From Lelliottia nimipressuralis (GTDB lineage: Bacteria > Pseudomonadota > Gammaproteobacteria > Enterobacterales > Enterobacteriaceae), in the NCBI RefSeq assembly GCF_004115925.1, contig NZ_SDDX01000001.1, positions 1-64,000 on the forward strand: a DNA stretch of 64,000 nt, read 5' to 3'. Both the position numbers and the translations under genes were made by a program. The notes beneath the pieces are model-generated. The model saw only the letters and a program-made list of their open reading frames with translations, made no database searches and was not told the DNA's origin. Below, in pieces: positions 7,476 to 16,279 of the stretch (position 1 is the stretch's first letter; each line of letters opens with the position of its first letter).

Positions 7476-8717
7476 TTATTGAGCATTGATATCCAGCAAA
7501 CCGGCGGCAACAGCAGGAGCAAGCCCAGGAGCCAGTGGCAGACGCGGTATTACCAGACAATGCAACAGATGATAAATATCCTGCTTGCCGTCCCAAACTT
7601 TGGTCGTTACTTCGTTATTGGGATCAAGCTCCTGCCACCAGGATCCATTTTCATAATCCATAAGGTATTTGATGCAGTATTCCCACCATTGCTGATACCA
7701 GGCTTCGTATTGTTCATCACCCGTTACGGTATACAACGCATAGGCGGTCCCCATTGCTTCTACAATTGGCCAGCGGACACGTTCACGAACAATAGGTTTG
7801 CCATCCCAGTCTACGGTGTAGACAAAACCGTCGGCACCGTCGGGTGCCCAGGCATCACGAATGGTTGCGTTAAAGAGACCTTTCGCATCCTCCAGAAGCC
7901 ATGCAGGCGGCGTTTCGTCACGCGCTTCCAGTGCAGCACGAAGATGAAGCATCAGCCGCCCCCATTCGATCCAGTGCCCAGGCGTCCCGCCATAAGCGCG
8001 GAACCGATGTGCGGGATTATCTTTGTTGTAATCCCGGATTGGGTTCCAGTTAGTATCAAAATGTTCGTTAACCCTGTATTCGCTCTTACGGGCAACATCG
8101 TGGATTATCACCTCTGTGATCCGTAAAGCACGATCAAGCCATTTATGGTCTTGCGTTACGTCATAGACGATCAGGAACGCTTCAACAGCATGCATATTGG
8201 CGTTGCCGCCACGATAATCTTCGGTTTTACTAAAGGTTTCATCCCAGGACTCGAGGCACATTTTCTCTTGCTCGCTCCAGAAATATGTCTCAATGATCTC
8301 GATAACATCATCAAGAAGTTGACGCGCCTTTGGATGACCAGTAGTGACGGCGCTGGCTGCACCAAGTAAAGCGAAGAAATGCTGATAACCCTGTTTAGAG
8401 GCATCGACTACACCATCGTTATTCACACAGGCGTACCAGCCTCCATATTGCTTGTCGCGTAGTGCGCCATTGAGGGCATTTATGCCATGATCGACCAGGG
8501 AATAAGCACCCGGACGTCCCATAGACGCCGCCACAGAATATACGTGTAACATTCGAGCAGTGATCCAAAGATGGGTTCCCATATCTTCTTTCACTTGCCC
8601 GGTATTACCGAGCCAGCCAAAACCAGTCGGTACTGCAGCTTTTTTGCCAAAATCCAAAATGCGGTCAGTTTCTTGTTCCAGCCAACGGTTATGGCTCAGG
8701 GTATTAAACCATTTCAT
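7476..8717 (-). CDS. yihS: Sulfoquinovose isomerase YihS (AGE family)
   Basis: YihS interconverts sulfoquinovose and 6-deoxy-6-sulfofructose (and sulforhamnose), the first committed step of the sulfo-EMP pathway. The 413-residue product has exactly the E. coli length and an (alpha/alpha)6-barrel AGE-family sequence. The catalytic-histidine motifs are intact: [33 protein letters not shown] and [16 protein letters not shown] 8717 has GGAGAG upstream. It follows yihT by 16 bp. Near-identity to E. coli YihS across the whole length makes the call secure. Confidence 0.95.
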   Translation of the reverse strand: MKWFNTLSHNRWLEQETDRILDFGKKAAVPTGFGWLGNTGQVKEDMGTHLWITARMLHVYSVAASMGRPGAYSLVDHGINALNGALRDKQYGGWYACVNNDGVVDASKQGYQHFFALLGAASAVTTGHPKARQLLDDVIEIIETYFWSEQEKMCLESWDETFSKTEDYRGGNANMHAVEAFLIVYDVTQDHKWLDRALRITEVIIHDVARKSEYRVNEHFDTNWNPIRDYNKDNPAHRFRAYGGTPGHWIEWGRLMLHLRAALEARDETPPAWLLEDAKGLFNATIRDAWAPDGADGFVYTVDWDGKPIVRERVRWPIVEAMGTAYALYTVTGDEQYEAWYQQWWEYCIKYLMDYENGSWWQELDPNNEVTTKVWDGKQDIYHLLHCLVIPRLPLAPGLAPAVAAGLLDINAQ

Positions 8718-8733
8718 CTTTGCTCTCCTTGTA

Positions 8734-9609
8734 TTAACGGCGGGCCATCATTTCATCGACGATCTCGCCCAGACGATGTAATTTAGGAACGGAAATATCG
8801 CGTAGCATGAGTTCAGTATCTGGCAAGCCAACTACAGAAGACCAAACGGCTCGCCCGGCAAGAAAGCCAGATGCTCCAGCCTGCATCGCAACACGCACCG
8901 CACGAGGGAATAATTTTTCATCCACGCCGGAAGAGAGGATTACCCATGGCATCGCGATATGGTCGTTAAGTGCCTGTGCGGCCTTCAGCAACTCCTGCTG
9001 TGATCCTTTACCGTTCAGCGGCATTTCAACCTTATAGAGGTCGGCTCCGCTATTCCCTAGCTCTTTCGCCGCTTCGATAATGGCCTGTTCCCTGTCAAAC
9101 GTATTACAGCGTCGTGGTGGTCGTACGACGGGTTCAATGATGCTGAGCAAGCCATTTGTATGGCACAGTTGGTTAAAGTCTCGAACCATGTCCAGACGTT
9201 GCTGAGGGTCTTCATCGCTGCGCCAGAGAACCAATAACTTCAGAGCTTTCCCCCCATCGCGTTTGACCATATGTGGATCGATACTTTTATCAATCATCAC
9301 ACTATCAACCGGGAGGCCGTTACCAGGGATGAACTTATCTGCCGCAACAATCATCGCGCAGTTTTTAGCTAAGGCGTTTTGCTCGACTATCTGGCGATAG
9401 CAAAATTGTTGGTCAACCAGGATAGCGGAGGCGTAAGGGGACAGAATTTTAGCAGCGTTTACTTTGAAATCGGTCAGTTGCTGGTCAGTCACCGGCGCGG
9501 GCAGGCCTGAAGCAGAAAACATCAGGCGCATTGCTTCACGCTGATCGACGGCGAGCATTGCAAAACCGCCAGAGGGTCGGGTGATATCCTTAAGAGAGTA
9601 TGTCGTCAT
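8734..9609 (-). CDS. yihT: 6-deoxy-6-sulfofructose-1-phosphate aldolase YihT
   Basis: This class I aldolase (291 residues; E. coli 292) cleaves 6-deoxy-6-sulfofructose-1-phosphate into dihydroxyacetone phosphate, which enters glycolysis, and 3-sulfolactaldehyde. The Schiff-base lysine is Lys193 in [10 protein letters not shown], at the same number as in E. coli. The phosphate-binding C-terminal segment ([12 protein letters not shown]) is also present. The Arg-rich motif VVRPPRRC lies near residue 165. It lies 15 bp after yihU and 16 bp before yihS, so translation is probably coupled. Confidence 0.95.
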   Translation of the reverse strand: MTTYSLKDITRPSGGFAMLAVDQREAMRLMFSASGLPAPVTDQQLTDFKVNAAKILSPYASAILVDQQFCYRQIVEQNALAKNCAMIVAADKFIPGNGLPVDSVMIDKSIDPHMVKRDGGKALKLLVLWRSDEDPQQRLDMVRDFNQLCHTNGLLSIIEPVVRPPRRCNTFDREQAIIEAAKELGNSGADLYKVEMPLNGKGSQQELLKAAQALNDHIAMPWVILSSGVDEKLFPRAVRVAMQAGASGFLAGRAVWSSVVGLPDTELMLRDISVPKLHRLGEIVDEMMARR

Positions 9610-9624
9610 TCGATATTCCTTTTG

Positions 9625-10518
9625 TTAATCAATGTTGATTTTCAACCCAGCAGATGTGCGAACATGTTCGAGGATGGCCGTCCAGTCTTCACGACCGCGT
9701 CCGGCCGCGCGGGCCTGGTTATACACTTCGCGAGAGGCTGCGCCGAGTGGCATTGGGACATGTAACTGATTTGCAACGTCCAGAGCGATCCCGAGATCTT
9801 TATGCGCGAGATCGATCATGAATGCAGGGGAAAGGTCACCTTTCAGGACTTTATTTGGCCAGGTAGTTGTAAAATGGCCTTTTCCGGCAGGGGTACCGGC
9901 CATGACGTCCAGTGCGACGCTGAAAGAAAGCCCCAGCGCCTCACACAAAACGGCAGCTTCAGCGGCCAATGCATTCAGGGCGATACTCATATAGTTATTG
10001 ACCAGCTTGACGCGGATCCCCATTCCGGGTCCTCCCGCTTCAATTAACTCGCTTCCCATTGCCATCAGAATGGGGTTGGCGCGTTCTATCTGCTGAGGTG
10101 TTCCGCCAGCAAGCAACAGCAGCGTGCCCTCAATGGCATGATCGGAGGTTCGGCCCACAGGCACATCCATCATGCTAAATCCCATTTTGATCATTTTTGT
10201 AATTAACTGGTCGGTTTGCAGAGGATGAATCGTCGACATATCGATGACCAGCGCTTCAGGTGATAGCTTTTCACAAACACCATTTTCCCCAAACAAAACG
10301 GAGCTAACCAGATCTCCATTCGGCAGCATGGTAATGACGAATTCAGCGCCTTCAGCGGCAACAGCAGGTGTGGAACAGGGTATTGCGCCTTTCTGTGTTA
10401 AGGCTTCTACAGCCTTAGGAGCCACATCATAAACATTCAGCTGATGGCCTTGTTTGAGCAGATTGCGCGCCATTGGGGCCCCCATCTGTCCAAGTCCAAT
10501 AAATGCAATTACTGACAT
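9625..10518 (-). CDS. yihU: 3-sulfolactaldehyde reductase YihU
   Basis: YihU is an NADH-dependent beta-hydroxyacid dehydrogenase that reduces 3-sulfolactaldehyde to DHPS, regenerating NAD+ and closing the sulfonate branch. The 297-residue protein opens with the Rossmann [13 protein letters not shown] motif. It carries the family substrate motif DVPVGRTS near residue 118 and catalytic Lys171 in IRVKLVNNY. It is the first gene of the seven-gene minus-strand operon, divergent from yihV across a 165-bp region that holds an operator-like palindrome. Confidence 0.95.
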   Translation of the reverse strand: MSVIAFIGLGQMGAPMARNLLKQGHQLNVYDVAPKAVEALTQKGAIPCSTPAVAAEGAEFVITMLPNGDLVSSVLFGENGVCEKLSPEALVIDMSTIHPLQTDQLITKMIKMGFSMMDVPVGRTSDHAIEGTLLLLAGGTPQQIERANPILMAMGSELIEAGGPGMGIRVKLVNNYMSIALNALAAEAAVLCEALGLSFSVALDVMAGTPAGKGHFTTTWPNKVLKGDLSPAFMIDLAHKDLGIALDVANQLHVPMPLGAASREVYNQARAAGRGREDWTAILEHVRTSAGLKINID

Positions 10519-10683
10519 AACGCCTCCTGAACTGCTGTGTAAGTTTTTGTCATTTTGATCATTTTGTTGCTGTCTGTTTTTGAGTGTATTTGTAATTTAT
10601 GGTTATAAAATTGACGTCGGTCAATTTAAAAACAGATTGCGACATTAAGATGAGGACAACTCAAACACGCTGGAGTAATGACC
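10519..10683. promoter_or_regulatory. Divergent yihU/yihV promoter region with palindromic operator
   Basis: This AT-rich region separates the two transcription units. AAATTGAC (10608-10615) and GTCAATTT (10620-10627) form a perfect 8-bp inverted repeat around GTCG, roughly central. It is the strongest dyad in the region and the best candidate for the YihW/CsqR site, since that repressor controls both units in E. coli. I did not recall an agreed CsqR consensus, so this is inference from position and symmetry. Start ATG 10684 of yihV is set by GGAG at 10672. Confidence 0.55.
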
Positions 10684-11580
10684 ATGACCCGAATCGCTTG
10701 TGTTGGTATCACTGTGCTGGATCGCATCTGGTATCTCGATGAACTCCCTAAAGAAGGGGGGAAATTTGTTGCGAAAAGCTACACCGAGGTAGGGGGGGGA
10801 CCTGCAGCAACAGCGGCGGTCGCCGCCTCTAAGCTGGGGGTACAAGTTGACTTTATCGGACGGGTAGGCGATGACGATACGGGTCGTAGACTACTCACAG
10901 AACTGGAGACATGGGGTGTTAATACACGCTATTCCCGGATAATCAAACACGCTCGCTCTTCGCAGTCAGCAATACTGGTCGATAATGCTGGTGAGCGCAT
11001 TATTGCCAGTTTTCCAAGCCCTGATTTACCAGATGACGCGGGCTGGCTAAACGAAATTGATTTCTCACAATATGATGTCATTCTTGCTGATGTGCGCTGG
11101 CATGAAGGTGCCAAACAGGCGTTTACTCTCGCGAGAAAGCATGGTGTTTTGACTGTGCTTGATGGTGATACCACCCCGCAAAATATTGCGGATCTGGTCG
11201 AGTTAAGCGACCACGCGGTATTTTCTGCACCAGGTTTAGAACGTCTGACCGGGATCAGTGATAGCACGGTTGCACTTAAAGAAGCAAAAACGCTCACAAA
11301 TGGACATGTATACGTCACATGCGGCGAAGAGGGTTGCTACTGGCTTGAAAATGATACTCTGCGACATCATCCTGCTTTTGCAGTAAGAGTGGTGGATACA
11401 ACCGGAGCTGGCGACGTTTTCCATGGAGCATTTGCGGTCGCTCTGACAGATTCTGACACGCTGGAGCATGCTGTTCGCTTCGCCAGCGCGGTAGCTGCAT
11501 TAAAATGTACGCGACCAGGAGGGCGAGCGGGAATACCTGATAGTGATCAAACCCGATGCTTTATGTCACTTTTTGTATAG
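10684..11580 (+). CDS. yihV: 6-deoxy-6-sulfofructose kinase YihV (PfkB family)
   Basis: YihV phosphorylates 6-deoxy-6-sulfofructose with ATP to the 1-phosphate cleaved by YihT. The 298-residue product matches E. coli length if translation starts at ATG 10684; the nearer ATG at 10678 sits too close to GGAG. The PfkB N-terminal pattern (YTEVGGGPAATAAVAASKLG) and the C-terminal anion-hole signature VVDTTGAGDVFHGA, with catalytic Asp244, are intact. It is divergent from the rest of the pathway and followed by the repressor gene 33 bp downstream. Confidence 0.95.
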   Translation: MTRIACVGITVLDRIWYLDELPKEGGKFVAKSYTEVGGGPAATAAVAASKLGVQVDFIGRVGDDDTGRRLLTELETWGVNTRYSRIIKHARSSQSAILVDNAGERIIASFPSPDLPDDAGWLNEIDFSQYDVILADVRWHEGAKQAFTLARKHGVLTVLDGDTTPQNIADLVELSDHAVFSAPGLERLTGISDSTVALKEAKTLTNGHVYVTCGEEGCYWLENDTLRHHPAFAVRVVDTTGAGDVFHGAFAVALTDSDTLEHAVRFASAVAALKCTRPGGRAGIPDSDQTRCFMSLFV

Positions 11581-11613
11581 AATAGTGAACATGATGATTT
11601 GACAGGACATCCC

Positions 11614-12399
11614 ATGAGCCATACAGCACTAACCGGTAATCCACGACATGATCAGCTTTTGAATTTGCTCGCTCATCGCGGATATATGAACATTGATGTT
11701 CTTGCGGAGATGCTTGGCGTATCGACACAAACAGTGCGGCGTGATATCCGTAAACTTAGTGAGCAGGGATTGATAACACGCCATCATGGAGGCGCGGGCC
11801 GCGCCTCCAGCATAATCAATACCGCTTTTGAGCAGCGTGAACTGGCATTGACAGAAGAGAAGCGTGCTATTGCTGAGGCCATTGCGGATTATATACCTGA
11901 CGGCTCGACGATCTTCATCACTATAGGGACTACGGTGGAGCATGTTGCCCGCGCACTGCTTCACCATCATCATCTTCGCATCATCACCAATAGCCTGCGA
12001 GTGGCCAAGATCCTATATAAAAACCCACGCTTTGAAGTCATGGTACCTGGCGGTACGTTGCGCCCGCATAATGGGGGAATAACAGGACCAACAGCGACAG
12101 AATTCATATCAGGTTTTCGCGCAGATTACCTGGTGAGCAGCGTCGGGGGTATCGAAAATGACGGCACGTTGACGGAGTTTGATGTTAATGAAGCCAGTGT
12201 GGTGAAAATGATGATGGCTCACTCCCGGCATATCTTGTTGGCAGCCGATCATACAAAATTTTACGCTACTGCTGCAGTTGAAATAGGAAATGTGGCGCAG
12301 ACGAAAGCGCTCTTCACCGATGAAATTCCCGAACCTGAACTTATTACTCACCTGAAATCCAGCAAGGTGGACATTGTTAAGGTCAATCCAGGCGACTAA
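11614..12399 (+). CDS. csqR: DeoR-family repressor of sulfoquinovose genes (YihW/CsqR)
   Basis: This cytoplasmic regulator of 261 residues has a DeoR-type helix-turn-helix (MNIDVLAEMLGVSTQTVRRDI, near residues 24-44) and a C-terminal sugar-phosphate sensor domain (ITIGTTVEHVARAL and GGIENDGTLTEFDVNE). In E. coli YihW/CsqR represses the yih units and is released by pathway sugars; the same is expected here. ATG 11614 is preferred over an in-frame TTG at 11599. It gives the E. coli length, and an AGGAC motif lies just upstream of it. It is the last cargo gene before the right transposon end. Confidence 0.93.
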   Translation: MSHTALTGNPRHDQLLNLLAHRGYMNIDVLAEMLGVSTQTVRRDIRKLSEQGLITRHHGGAGRASSIINTAFEQRELALTEEKRAIAEAIADYIPDGSTIFITIGTTVEHVARALLHHHHLRIITNSLRVAKILYKNPRFEVMVPGGTLRPHNGGITGPTATEFISGFRADYLVSSVGGIENDGTLTEFDVNEASVVKMMMAHSRHILLAADHTKFYATAAVEIGNVAQTKALFTDEIPEPELITHLKSSKVDIVKVNPGD

Positions 12400-12564
12400 T
12401 TGTTGGTAGATTCCCCTTCAGTAAGGTTATTTGTCACTAATCTTTTGCTCAAAGGAGACTACAGCTTGCAGAAATTATTCATTAGGTAAAGGCAAGCGAG
12501 ACGAAGCGATTGTCGGCACTACACGTCAGTGCTGACCAATACTGGCCATCCATCTGGTTAGCCA
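12400..12564. other. Non-coding stretch inside the right end of the transposon
   Basis: No plausible gene was found. It contains TTTGTCACTAATC (12430-12442), an 11-base exact match to the outer repeat (TGTCACTAATC) but in left-end orientation and without a full unit. This could be a degenerate internal repeat or a trace of an older end. Confidence 0.4.
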
Positions 12565-12628
12565 GAATAGCGACATAACTTTATTATGATAAACGTGATT
12601 AGTGACATAACTTTAATATGACACGACA
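12565..12628 (-). repeat. Right transposon end: two transposase-binding repeats
   Basis: This is the mirror image of the left end. Repeat units lie at 12565-12589 and 12597-12621, with CATAACTT cores at 12574 and 12606, again 32 bp apart. The element ends in ACA at 12626-12628. Read inwards on the minus strand it starts TGTCGTGTCATATTAAAG. Confidence 0.85.
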
Positions 12629-12633
12629 TCCGG
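12629..12633. repeat. Right copy of 5-bp target-site duplication (TCCGG)
   Basis: This matches 1151-1155 exactly and marks the right edge of the insertion, about 115 bp upstream of the beta-glucosidase start and about 70 bp upstream of its first operator. Confidence 0.85.
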
Positions 12634-12701
12634 CTTCTTTATTTCTATCCCGCTCACAAAAAACGATCCTTCCGTTTGCTTGATTTTTCATCTTTGCCTA
12701 T

Positions 12702-12734
12702 ATGACTAGTCATGAAATTTAAATGACTAGTCAT
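12702..12734. promoter_or_regulatory. Twin ATGACTAGTCAT operators of the beta-glucoside operon
   Basis: Two perfect 12-bp palindromes, ATGACTAGTCAT, lie at 12702-12713 and 12723-12734, centred 21 bp (two helical turns) apart. The pair is itself nearly symmetric, with TATA flanks. The second ends 13 bp before the ATG, overlapping the likely transcription start. Short perfect dyads with this spacing suit the dimeric GntR/UTRA regulator encoded at 15515. Regulator assignment is inference from the operon context. Confidence 0.7.
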
Positions 12735-12747
12735 ATAGGGAGAGACC

Positions 12748-14124
12748 ATGAAGCAATCACTGCCAGCTAACTTTTTATGGGGTAACTCGGTTTCCAGTAT
12801 GCAGACCGAGGGGGCATGGAACGAGGGCGGAAAGGGGATGTCGGTGTATGACATCCGCGAAGCCGGGGAAAATGCCTCTGACTGGAAAGTCGCCACCGAT
12901 TCGTATCATCGCTACAAAGAAGATTTCGACCTGATGCAGGATCTGGGCATGAACTGCTACCGCTTCCAGATCTCCTGGAGCCGTGTCTGCCCGCAGGGTG
13001 ACGGCGATTTCAACGAAGAGGGCATCGCGTTTTACGATCGCTTTATCAACGATCTCATCGCGCGCGGCATTGAGCCGATGATCTGCTTGTACCACTTCGA
13101 CATGCCGCTGGCCCTGGCGCAGGAGTACAACGGGTTTAACGATCGCCGGGTGCTGGACGCGTTTGTGCGCTACGGCAAAAAGATGATCGACTGCTACGGC
13201 GACCGGGTGAAGTACTGGCTCACCTTTAACGAGCAGAACATTTTCCATATGCCGGAAGCGTTCAGAGTCTCAGGCTACATGAAGGGCGAGCAAACCCTGC
13301 GCGAACTCTACGAAATCCAGCATCATACGATGGTGGCGCACATGGCGCTGACGGAGTACCTGCACCAGGCCAAACCGGGGCAGTTGATGGGCGGCATGCT
13401 GGCGCATCAGTTGATCTACCCGGCCACCTGCAAACCGCGCGATATCTTCTGCGCTCAGCAGTACGACGAATTCCTCAACCAGAATCTGCTGCGCGTCTTT
13501 GCCGGTCAGGGCTACAGCCCGGCGGTGATGGCAGTGGTTGAACAGCAAGGATTTGGGGATATCTATCGTGAGGACGATTTGGCCCTGCTGGCGCGAACCA
13601 AAAACGACTATATGGCGTTTAGTTACTACGCAAGTAAAACCCTCGACAGCGACCCGATTCCGGAAGGCACGCCGGTGAACTACTACCTGGCCCATGGCGA
13701 GAAGAACAATCCGTTCCTGAAAGCCACCGAATGGAACTGGCAAATCGATCCGCTCGGTTTTCGTACCATTATCACCCGCTATTACAACGACTGGCGTTTG
13801 CCGGTCTTCCCGATTGAAAACGGTATCGGGGTAATTGAGTCCTGGGACGGGGTGAATCCGATAGAAGATGATTACCGCATCGATTATCACCGCAAGCATT
13901 TCGAGGCGATGAAAGCGGCGATCTTTGAAGACGGTGCGCAGGTGGTAGGCTACCTCGGCTGGGGGTTGATCGACATTCTCAGCTCGCAGGGCGATATGCG
14001 TAAACGCTACGGCGTGGTGTACGTCAACCGTGAAAACCACGATCTCAAGGATCTGAAACGTGTGCCGAAAAAGAGCTACGCGTGGTTAAAACAGGCTATT
14101 CATAGCAACGGAAGCGAGCTGTAA
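12748..14124 (+). CDS. 6-phospho-beta-glucosidase (GH1)
   Basis: This 458-residue cytoplasmic glycosidase hydrolyses phosphorylated beta-glucosides brought in by the PTS. The GH1 N-terminal signature (FLWGNSVSSMQTEGAW) is present. The acid/base Glu162 lies in WLTFNEQNIF and the nucleophile Glu357 in FPIENGIG. The Tyr/Lys pocket near the C-terminus (SSQGDMRKRYGVVYVN) contains the KRYG pattern found in 6-phospho-beta-glucosidases. GGGAGAG precedes the ATG. It is followed by a PTS EIIC and a GntR regulator in one operon. Whether cellobiose, arbutin or salicin is the natural substrate cannot be told. Confidence 0.88.
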   Translation: MKQSLPANFLWGNSVSSMQTEGAWNEGGKGMSVYDIREAGENASDWKVATDSYHRYKEDFDLMQDLGMNCYRFQISWSRVCPQGDGDFNEEGIAFYDRFINDLIARGIEPMICLYHFDMPLALAQEYNGFNDRRVLDAFVRYGKKMIDCYGDRVKYWLTFNEQNIFHMPEAFRVSGYMKGEQTLRELYEIQHHTMVAHMALTEYLHQAKPGQLMGGMLAHQLIYPATCKPRDIFCAQQYDEFLNQNLLRVFAGQGYSPAVMAVVEQQGFGDIYREDDLALLARTKNDYMAFSYYASKTLDSDPIPEGTPVNYYLAHGEKNNPFLKATEWNWQIDPLGFRTIITRYYNDWRLPVFPIENGIGVIESWDGVNPIEDDYRIDYHRKHFEAMKAAIFEDGAQVVGYLGWGLIDILSSQGDMRKRYGVVYVNRENHDLKDLKRVPKKSYAWLKQAIHSNGSEL

Positions 14125-14175
14125 GCCTTACGCTGCCGGACCGGTTTTTGTGACTGATTGATGGGAATATCCGCT

Positions 14176-15498
14176 ATGTCTGATACAAAAATTACACCTG
14201 CGATGCAGTCGTTTGTCGACAGATTTGTTGAGTTCTCCGCGCGCCTGGCAAACCAGGTGCACTTACGTTCCTTGCGCGACGCCTTCGCCACGGTAATGCC
14301 GATCTTCATCCTTGCCGGTCTCGCGGTGCTGGTGAACAACGTGGTGTTTCCGTGGGTGTTCGAAGGGGAAACGCTCGCCCACTTTAAGGTGTGGGGTGAG
14401 GCGATTATTAACGGCACGCTGAACATCGCGGCGCTGTTACTCGCCCCGATGATTGCCTGGTCGCTGGCGCGCAACAAAGATTTCGACAACCCGGTTTCGG
14501 CAGTGGTTATCGCCGTAAGCAGTTTTATCATTATGATGCCGATGCAGCTCCAGCTGGTGCCCGTCGGCAGCCAGGCGACGGTGAATGTCACCCAGGTGCT
14601 GACGTTCAGCAATATCGGCTCAACGGGCATATTTGCCGGGGTGCTGATTGGTCTGATTTCAACGGAAGTGTTTATTGCGATTTCGCGCCTGAAAGTGTTG
14701 CACATTTCGCTGGGCGAGAACGTCCCGCCTGCGGTGAGCAAATCCTTTACCGCGCTGATCCCGACGATCATCACGCTTTCCCTGTTCGCCATTCTGGCGG
14801 CGCTGCTGGCGAACGTGCTGCATACGGATCTGATTCACCTGATCACCCATTTTATCCAGCAGCCTCTCAGACTCATTAATACCAGTTTGCCCGGCACAAT
14901 TTTTATCTACAGCTTCGGTAATTTCCTGTTTACGCTGGGTATTCACCAGTCGGTAGTGAACAGCGTGATTCTGGAACCGTTCCTGTTAATCAACACCAAT
15001 GAGAACATGCTGGCCTTCGCCAACGGACAGCCGATTCCGCATATCATCAATAACATTTTTGTCCCGACGTTCGGGATGATCGGCGGGACGGGCAGCACCA
15101 TCTCGCTGCTGATCGCCATTTTTATCTTCTCACGGCAAAAATCGGCCAAACAGGTGGCGCGGCTGTCGCTGGCTCCGGGGCTCTTTAACATCAACGAACC
15201 GGTGATTTTCGGCCTGCCGATTGTCTTTAACCTGCCGCTGATGATTCCGTTTGTGCTGCTGCCAGCGATAGGGATTTACTTTGCCTGGCTGTGTACCACG
15301 CTCGGCCTGATGTCGCGCTGTGTAGTCATGATCCCCTGGACCACGCCGCCAATACTCAGCGCCTGGCTGGCGACGGCGGGGGACTGGCGGGCGGTGGTGG
15401 TTCAGTTGGCAATCATTGTATTTGGTGTATTCTTCTACCTGCCTTTCCTCAAGATTGCTGAGAGGGTGGCATTGAAAAACAGTGCGATAGCGGATTAA
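14176..15498 (+). CDS. PTS permease EIIC, lactose/cellobiose family
   Basis: This inner-membrane protein of 440 residues with about ten hydrophobic segments is similar to CelB/ChbC-type EIIC. Hallmarks are the early VMPIFILAGLAVLVNNVVF and the central HQSVVNSVILEPFL, GQPIPHIINNIFVPTFGMIGGTGSTISLLIA and NINEPVIFGLPIVFNLPLMIPF segments. The ATG at 14176 is chosen because the alternative upstream TTG/ATG (14158/14161) lacks a ribosome-binding site, while GGGA precedes 14176. There is no EIIA or EIIB in the cluster, so phosphotransfer proteins encoded elsewhere must supply it. It lies between the phospho-glucosidase and its regulator. Confidence 0.9.
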   Translation: MSDTKITPAMQSFVDRFVEFSARLANQVHLRSLRDAFATVMPIFILAGLAVLVNNVVFPWVFEGETLAHFKVWGEAIINGTLNIAALLLAPMIAWSLARNKDFDNPVSAVVIAVSSFIIMMPMQLQLVPVGSQATVNVTQVLTFSNIGSTGIFAGVLIGLISTEVFIAISRLKVLHISLGENVPPAVSKSFTALIPTIITLSLFAILAALLANVLHTDLIHLITHFIQQPLRLINTSLPGTIFIYSFGNFLFTLGIHQSVVNSVILEPFLLINTNENMLAFANGQPIPHIINNIFVPTFGMIGGTGSTISLLIAIFIFSRQKSAKQVARLSLAPGLFNINEPVIFGLPIVFNLPLMIPFVLLPAIGIYFAWLCTTLGLMSRCVVMIPWTTPPILSAWLATAGDWRAVVVQLAIIVFGVFFYLPFLKIAERVALKNSAIAD

Positions 15499-15514
15499 TC
15501 ATAAGGAAAAGGCG

Positions 15515-16231
15515 ATGGCGGCGAAGTACATCACCATAGCGCGGGAAATTAAGAAACGCATTATTAGCCAGCAGTATGCCGCCAATGAACCGCTGCCGGA
15601 CCAGTTTGCGCTGGCGGCGGAGTTCAGCACCAGCCGGATGACCATTCAGCAGGCGATGCGCCAGCTGATTGTGGAAGGGCTGGTCTATACGCGACAGGGG
15701 CAGGGGACGTTCATTCGTAAAAACTTCCTGCAGCTTTCCCAGTGGGATCTCTCCGGCAGCGACTATTTCGGCGCCACCAAAACCTGGGAACATCTGGGTA
15801 CGGTGAGCAGTAAAGTGGTCCATTTCGAACTGCGCTTTCCGAACGAGAAAGAGCAGTCGTCCCTGATGATAAACGACGATACGCCGATCTATGATTTTAT
15901 TCGCCTGCGCAGCCTTAACGGTGAGCCGATGTCGCTTGATTCCACCGTCATGCCGCTGAATCTGGTGCCGGGGCTGAATAAAACCCATCTTGAAAGCTCG
16001 GTGTTCCAGTACGTGCAGGAGACGCTGGGGCTGAAAATTATGGGGTCATATCGGGTGGTGCGGGCGCTAAAACCGAACGCGCTGGATATGCAGCATCTGA
16101 TCTGCGAGCAAACCGACCCGGTGCTGGAGGTGGAGCAGGTGATCTATCTGGAGGATGGCACGCCGCTGGAATACGCCCATTGCCACTACCGGTACGATCA
16201 CGGTGGAATCGTCATCGTGAATAACGGGTAA
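15515..16231 (+). CDS. GntR-family regulator with UTRA domain
   Basis: This 238-residue transcription factor has an N-terminal winged helix (AREIKKRIISQQY, then LAAEFSTSRMTIQQAMRQL and GLVYTRQGQGTFI, residues about 7-68). A C-terminal UTRA ligand domain follows (YDFIRLRSLNGEPMSLDSTVMP and LEVEQVIYLEDGTPLEYAHCHYR). UTRA regulators usually sense phosphorylated sugars. As the last gene of the beta-glucoside operon it probably represses it through the paired palindromes at 12702-12734 and is relieved by the 6-phospho-glucoside. It is 16 bp after EIIC, with AAGGAAAAGG before the ATG. Confidence 0.9.
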   Translation: MAAKYITIAREIKKRIISQQYAANEPLPDQFALAAEFSTSRMTIQQAMRQLIVEGLVYTRQGQGTFIRKNFLQLSQWDLSGSDYFGATKTWEHLGTVSSKVVHFELRFPNEKEQSSLMINDDTPIYDFIRLRSLNGEPMSLDSTVMPLNLVPGLNKTHLESSVFQYVQETLGLKIMGSYRVVRALKPNALDMQHLICEQTDPVLEVEQVIYLEDGTPLEYAHCHYRYDHGGIVIVNNG

Positions 16232-16232
16232 T

Positions 16233-16262
16233 AAAAAAGCGGGCTAAGCAGCCCGCTTTTTT
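16233..16262. terminator. Bidirectional terminator between gntR and ldtB
   Basis: AAAAAAGCGGGC - TAAGCA - GCCCGCTTTTTT: a perfect 12-base stem with A and T tracts, serving both converging genes. Confidence 0.9.
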
Positions 16263-16279
16263 GTTTGAAGCTGAGTCAA

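Larger units (their letters stand above)
1156..12628. mobile_element. Tn7-like non-autonomous transposon carrying sulfoquinovose catabolism
   Basis: The element is 11,473 bp. Both ends begin 5'-TGT and the outer 32 bases agree at 28 positions in inverted orientation. Each end holds two copies of a roughly 25-bp repeat with core AAGTTATGTCACTAATC. On both sides the first core starts 15 bp from the end and the second lies exactly 32 bp further in. A perfect 5-bp duplication TCCGG flanks the element. TGT/ACA termini, several transposase-binding repeats per end and a 5-bp duplication together define Tn7/Tn5053-type elements, which use a TnsB/TniA integrase with an AAA+ partner. No tnsA, B, C, D/tniQ or resolvase gene lies inside, so it is non-autonomous or decayed and would need proteins in trans. 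Cargo is the nine-gene yih cluster plus a broken hipB-like gene. By eye it is AT-richer than the flanking genes. The exact transposon family is inferred from the ends alone. Confidence 0.85.

Noticed and set aside
12421..12628. A separate roughly 200-bp miniature element between the partial repeat at 12430 and the right end
   Set aside because: The inner copy lacks a TGT terminus and the outer part of the repeat, and no direct repeat flanks it; the 11.5-kb boundaries with TCCGG on both sides explain the data better.
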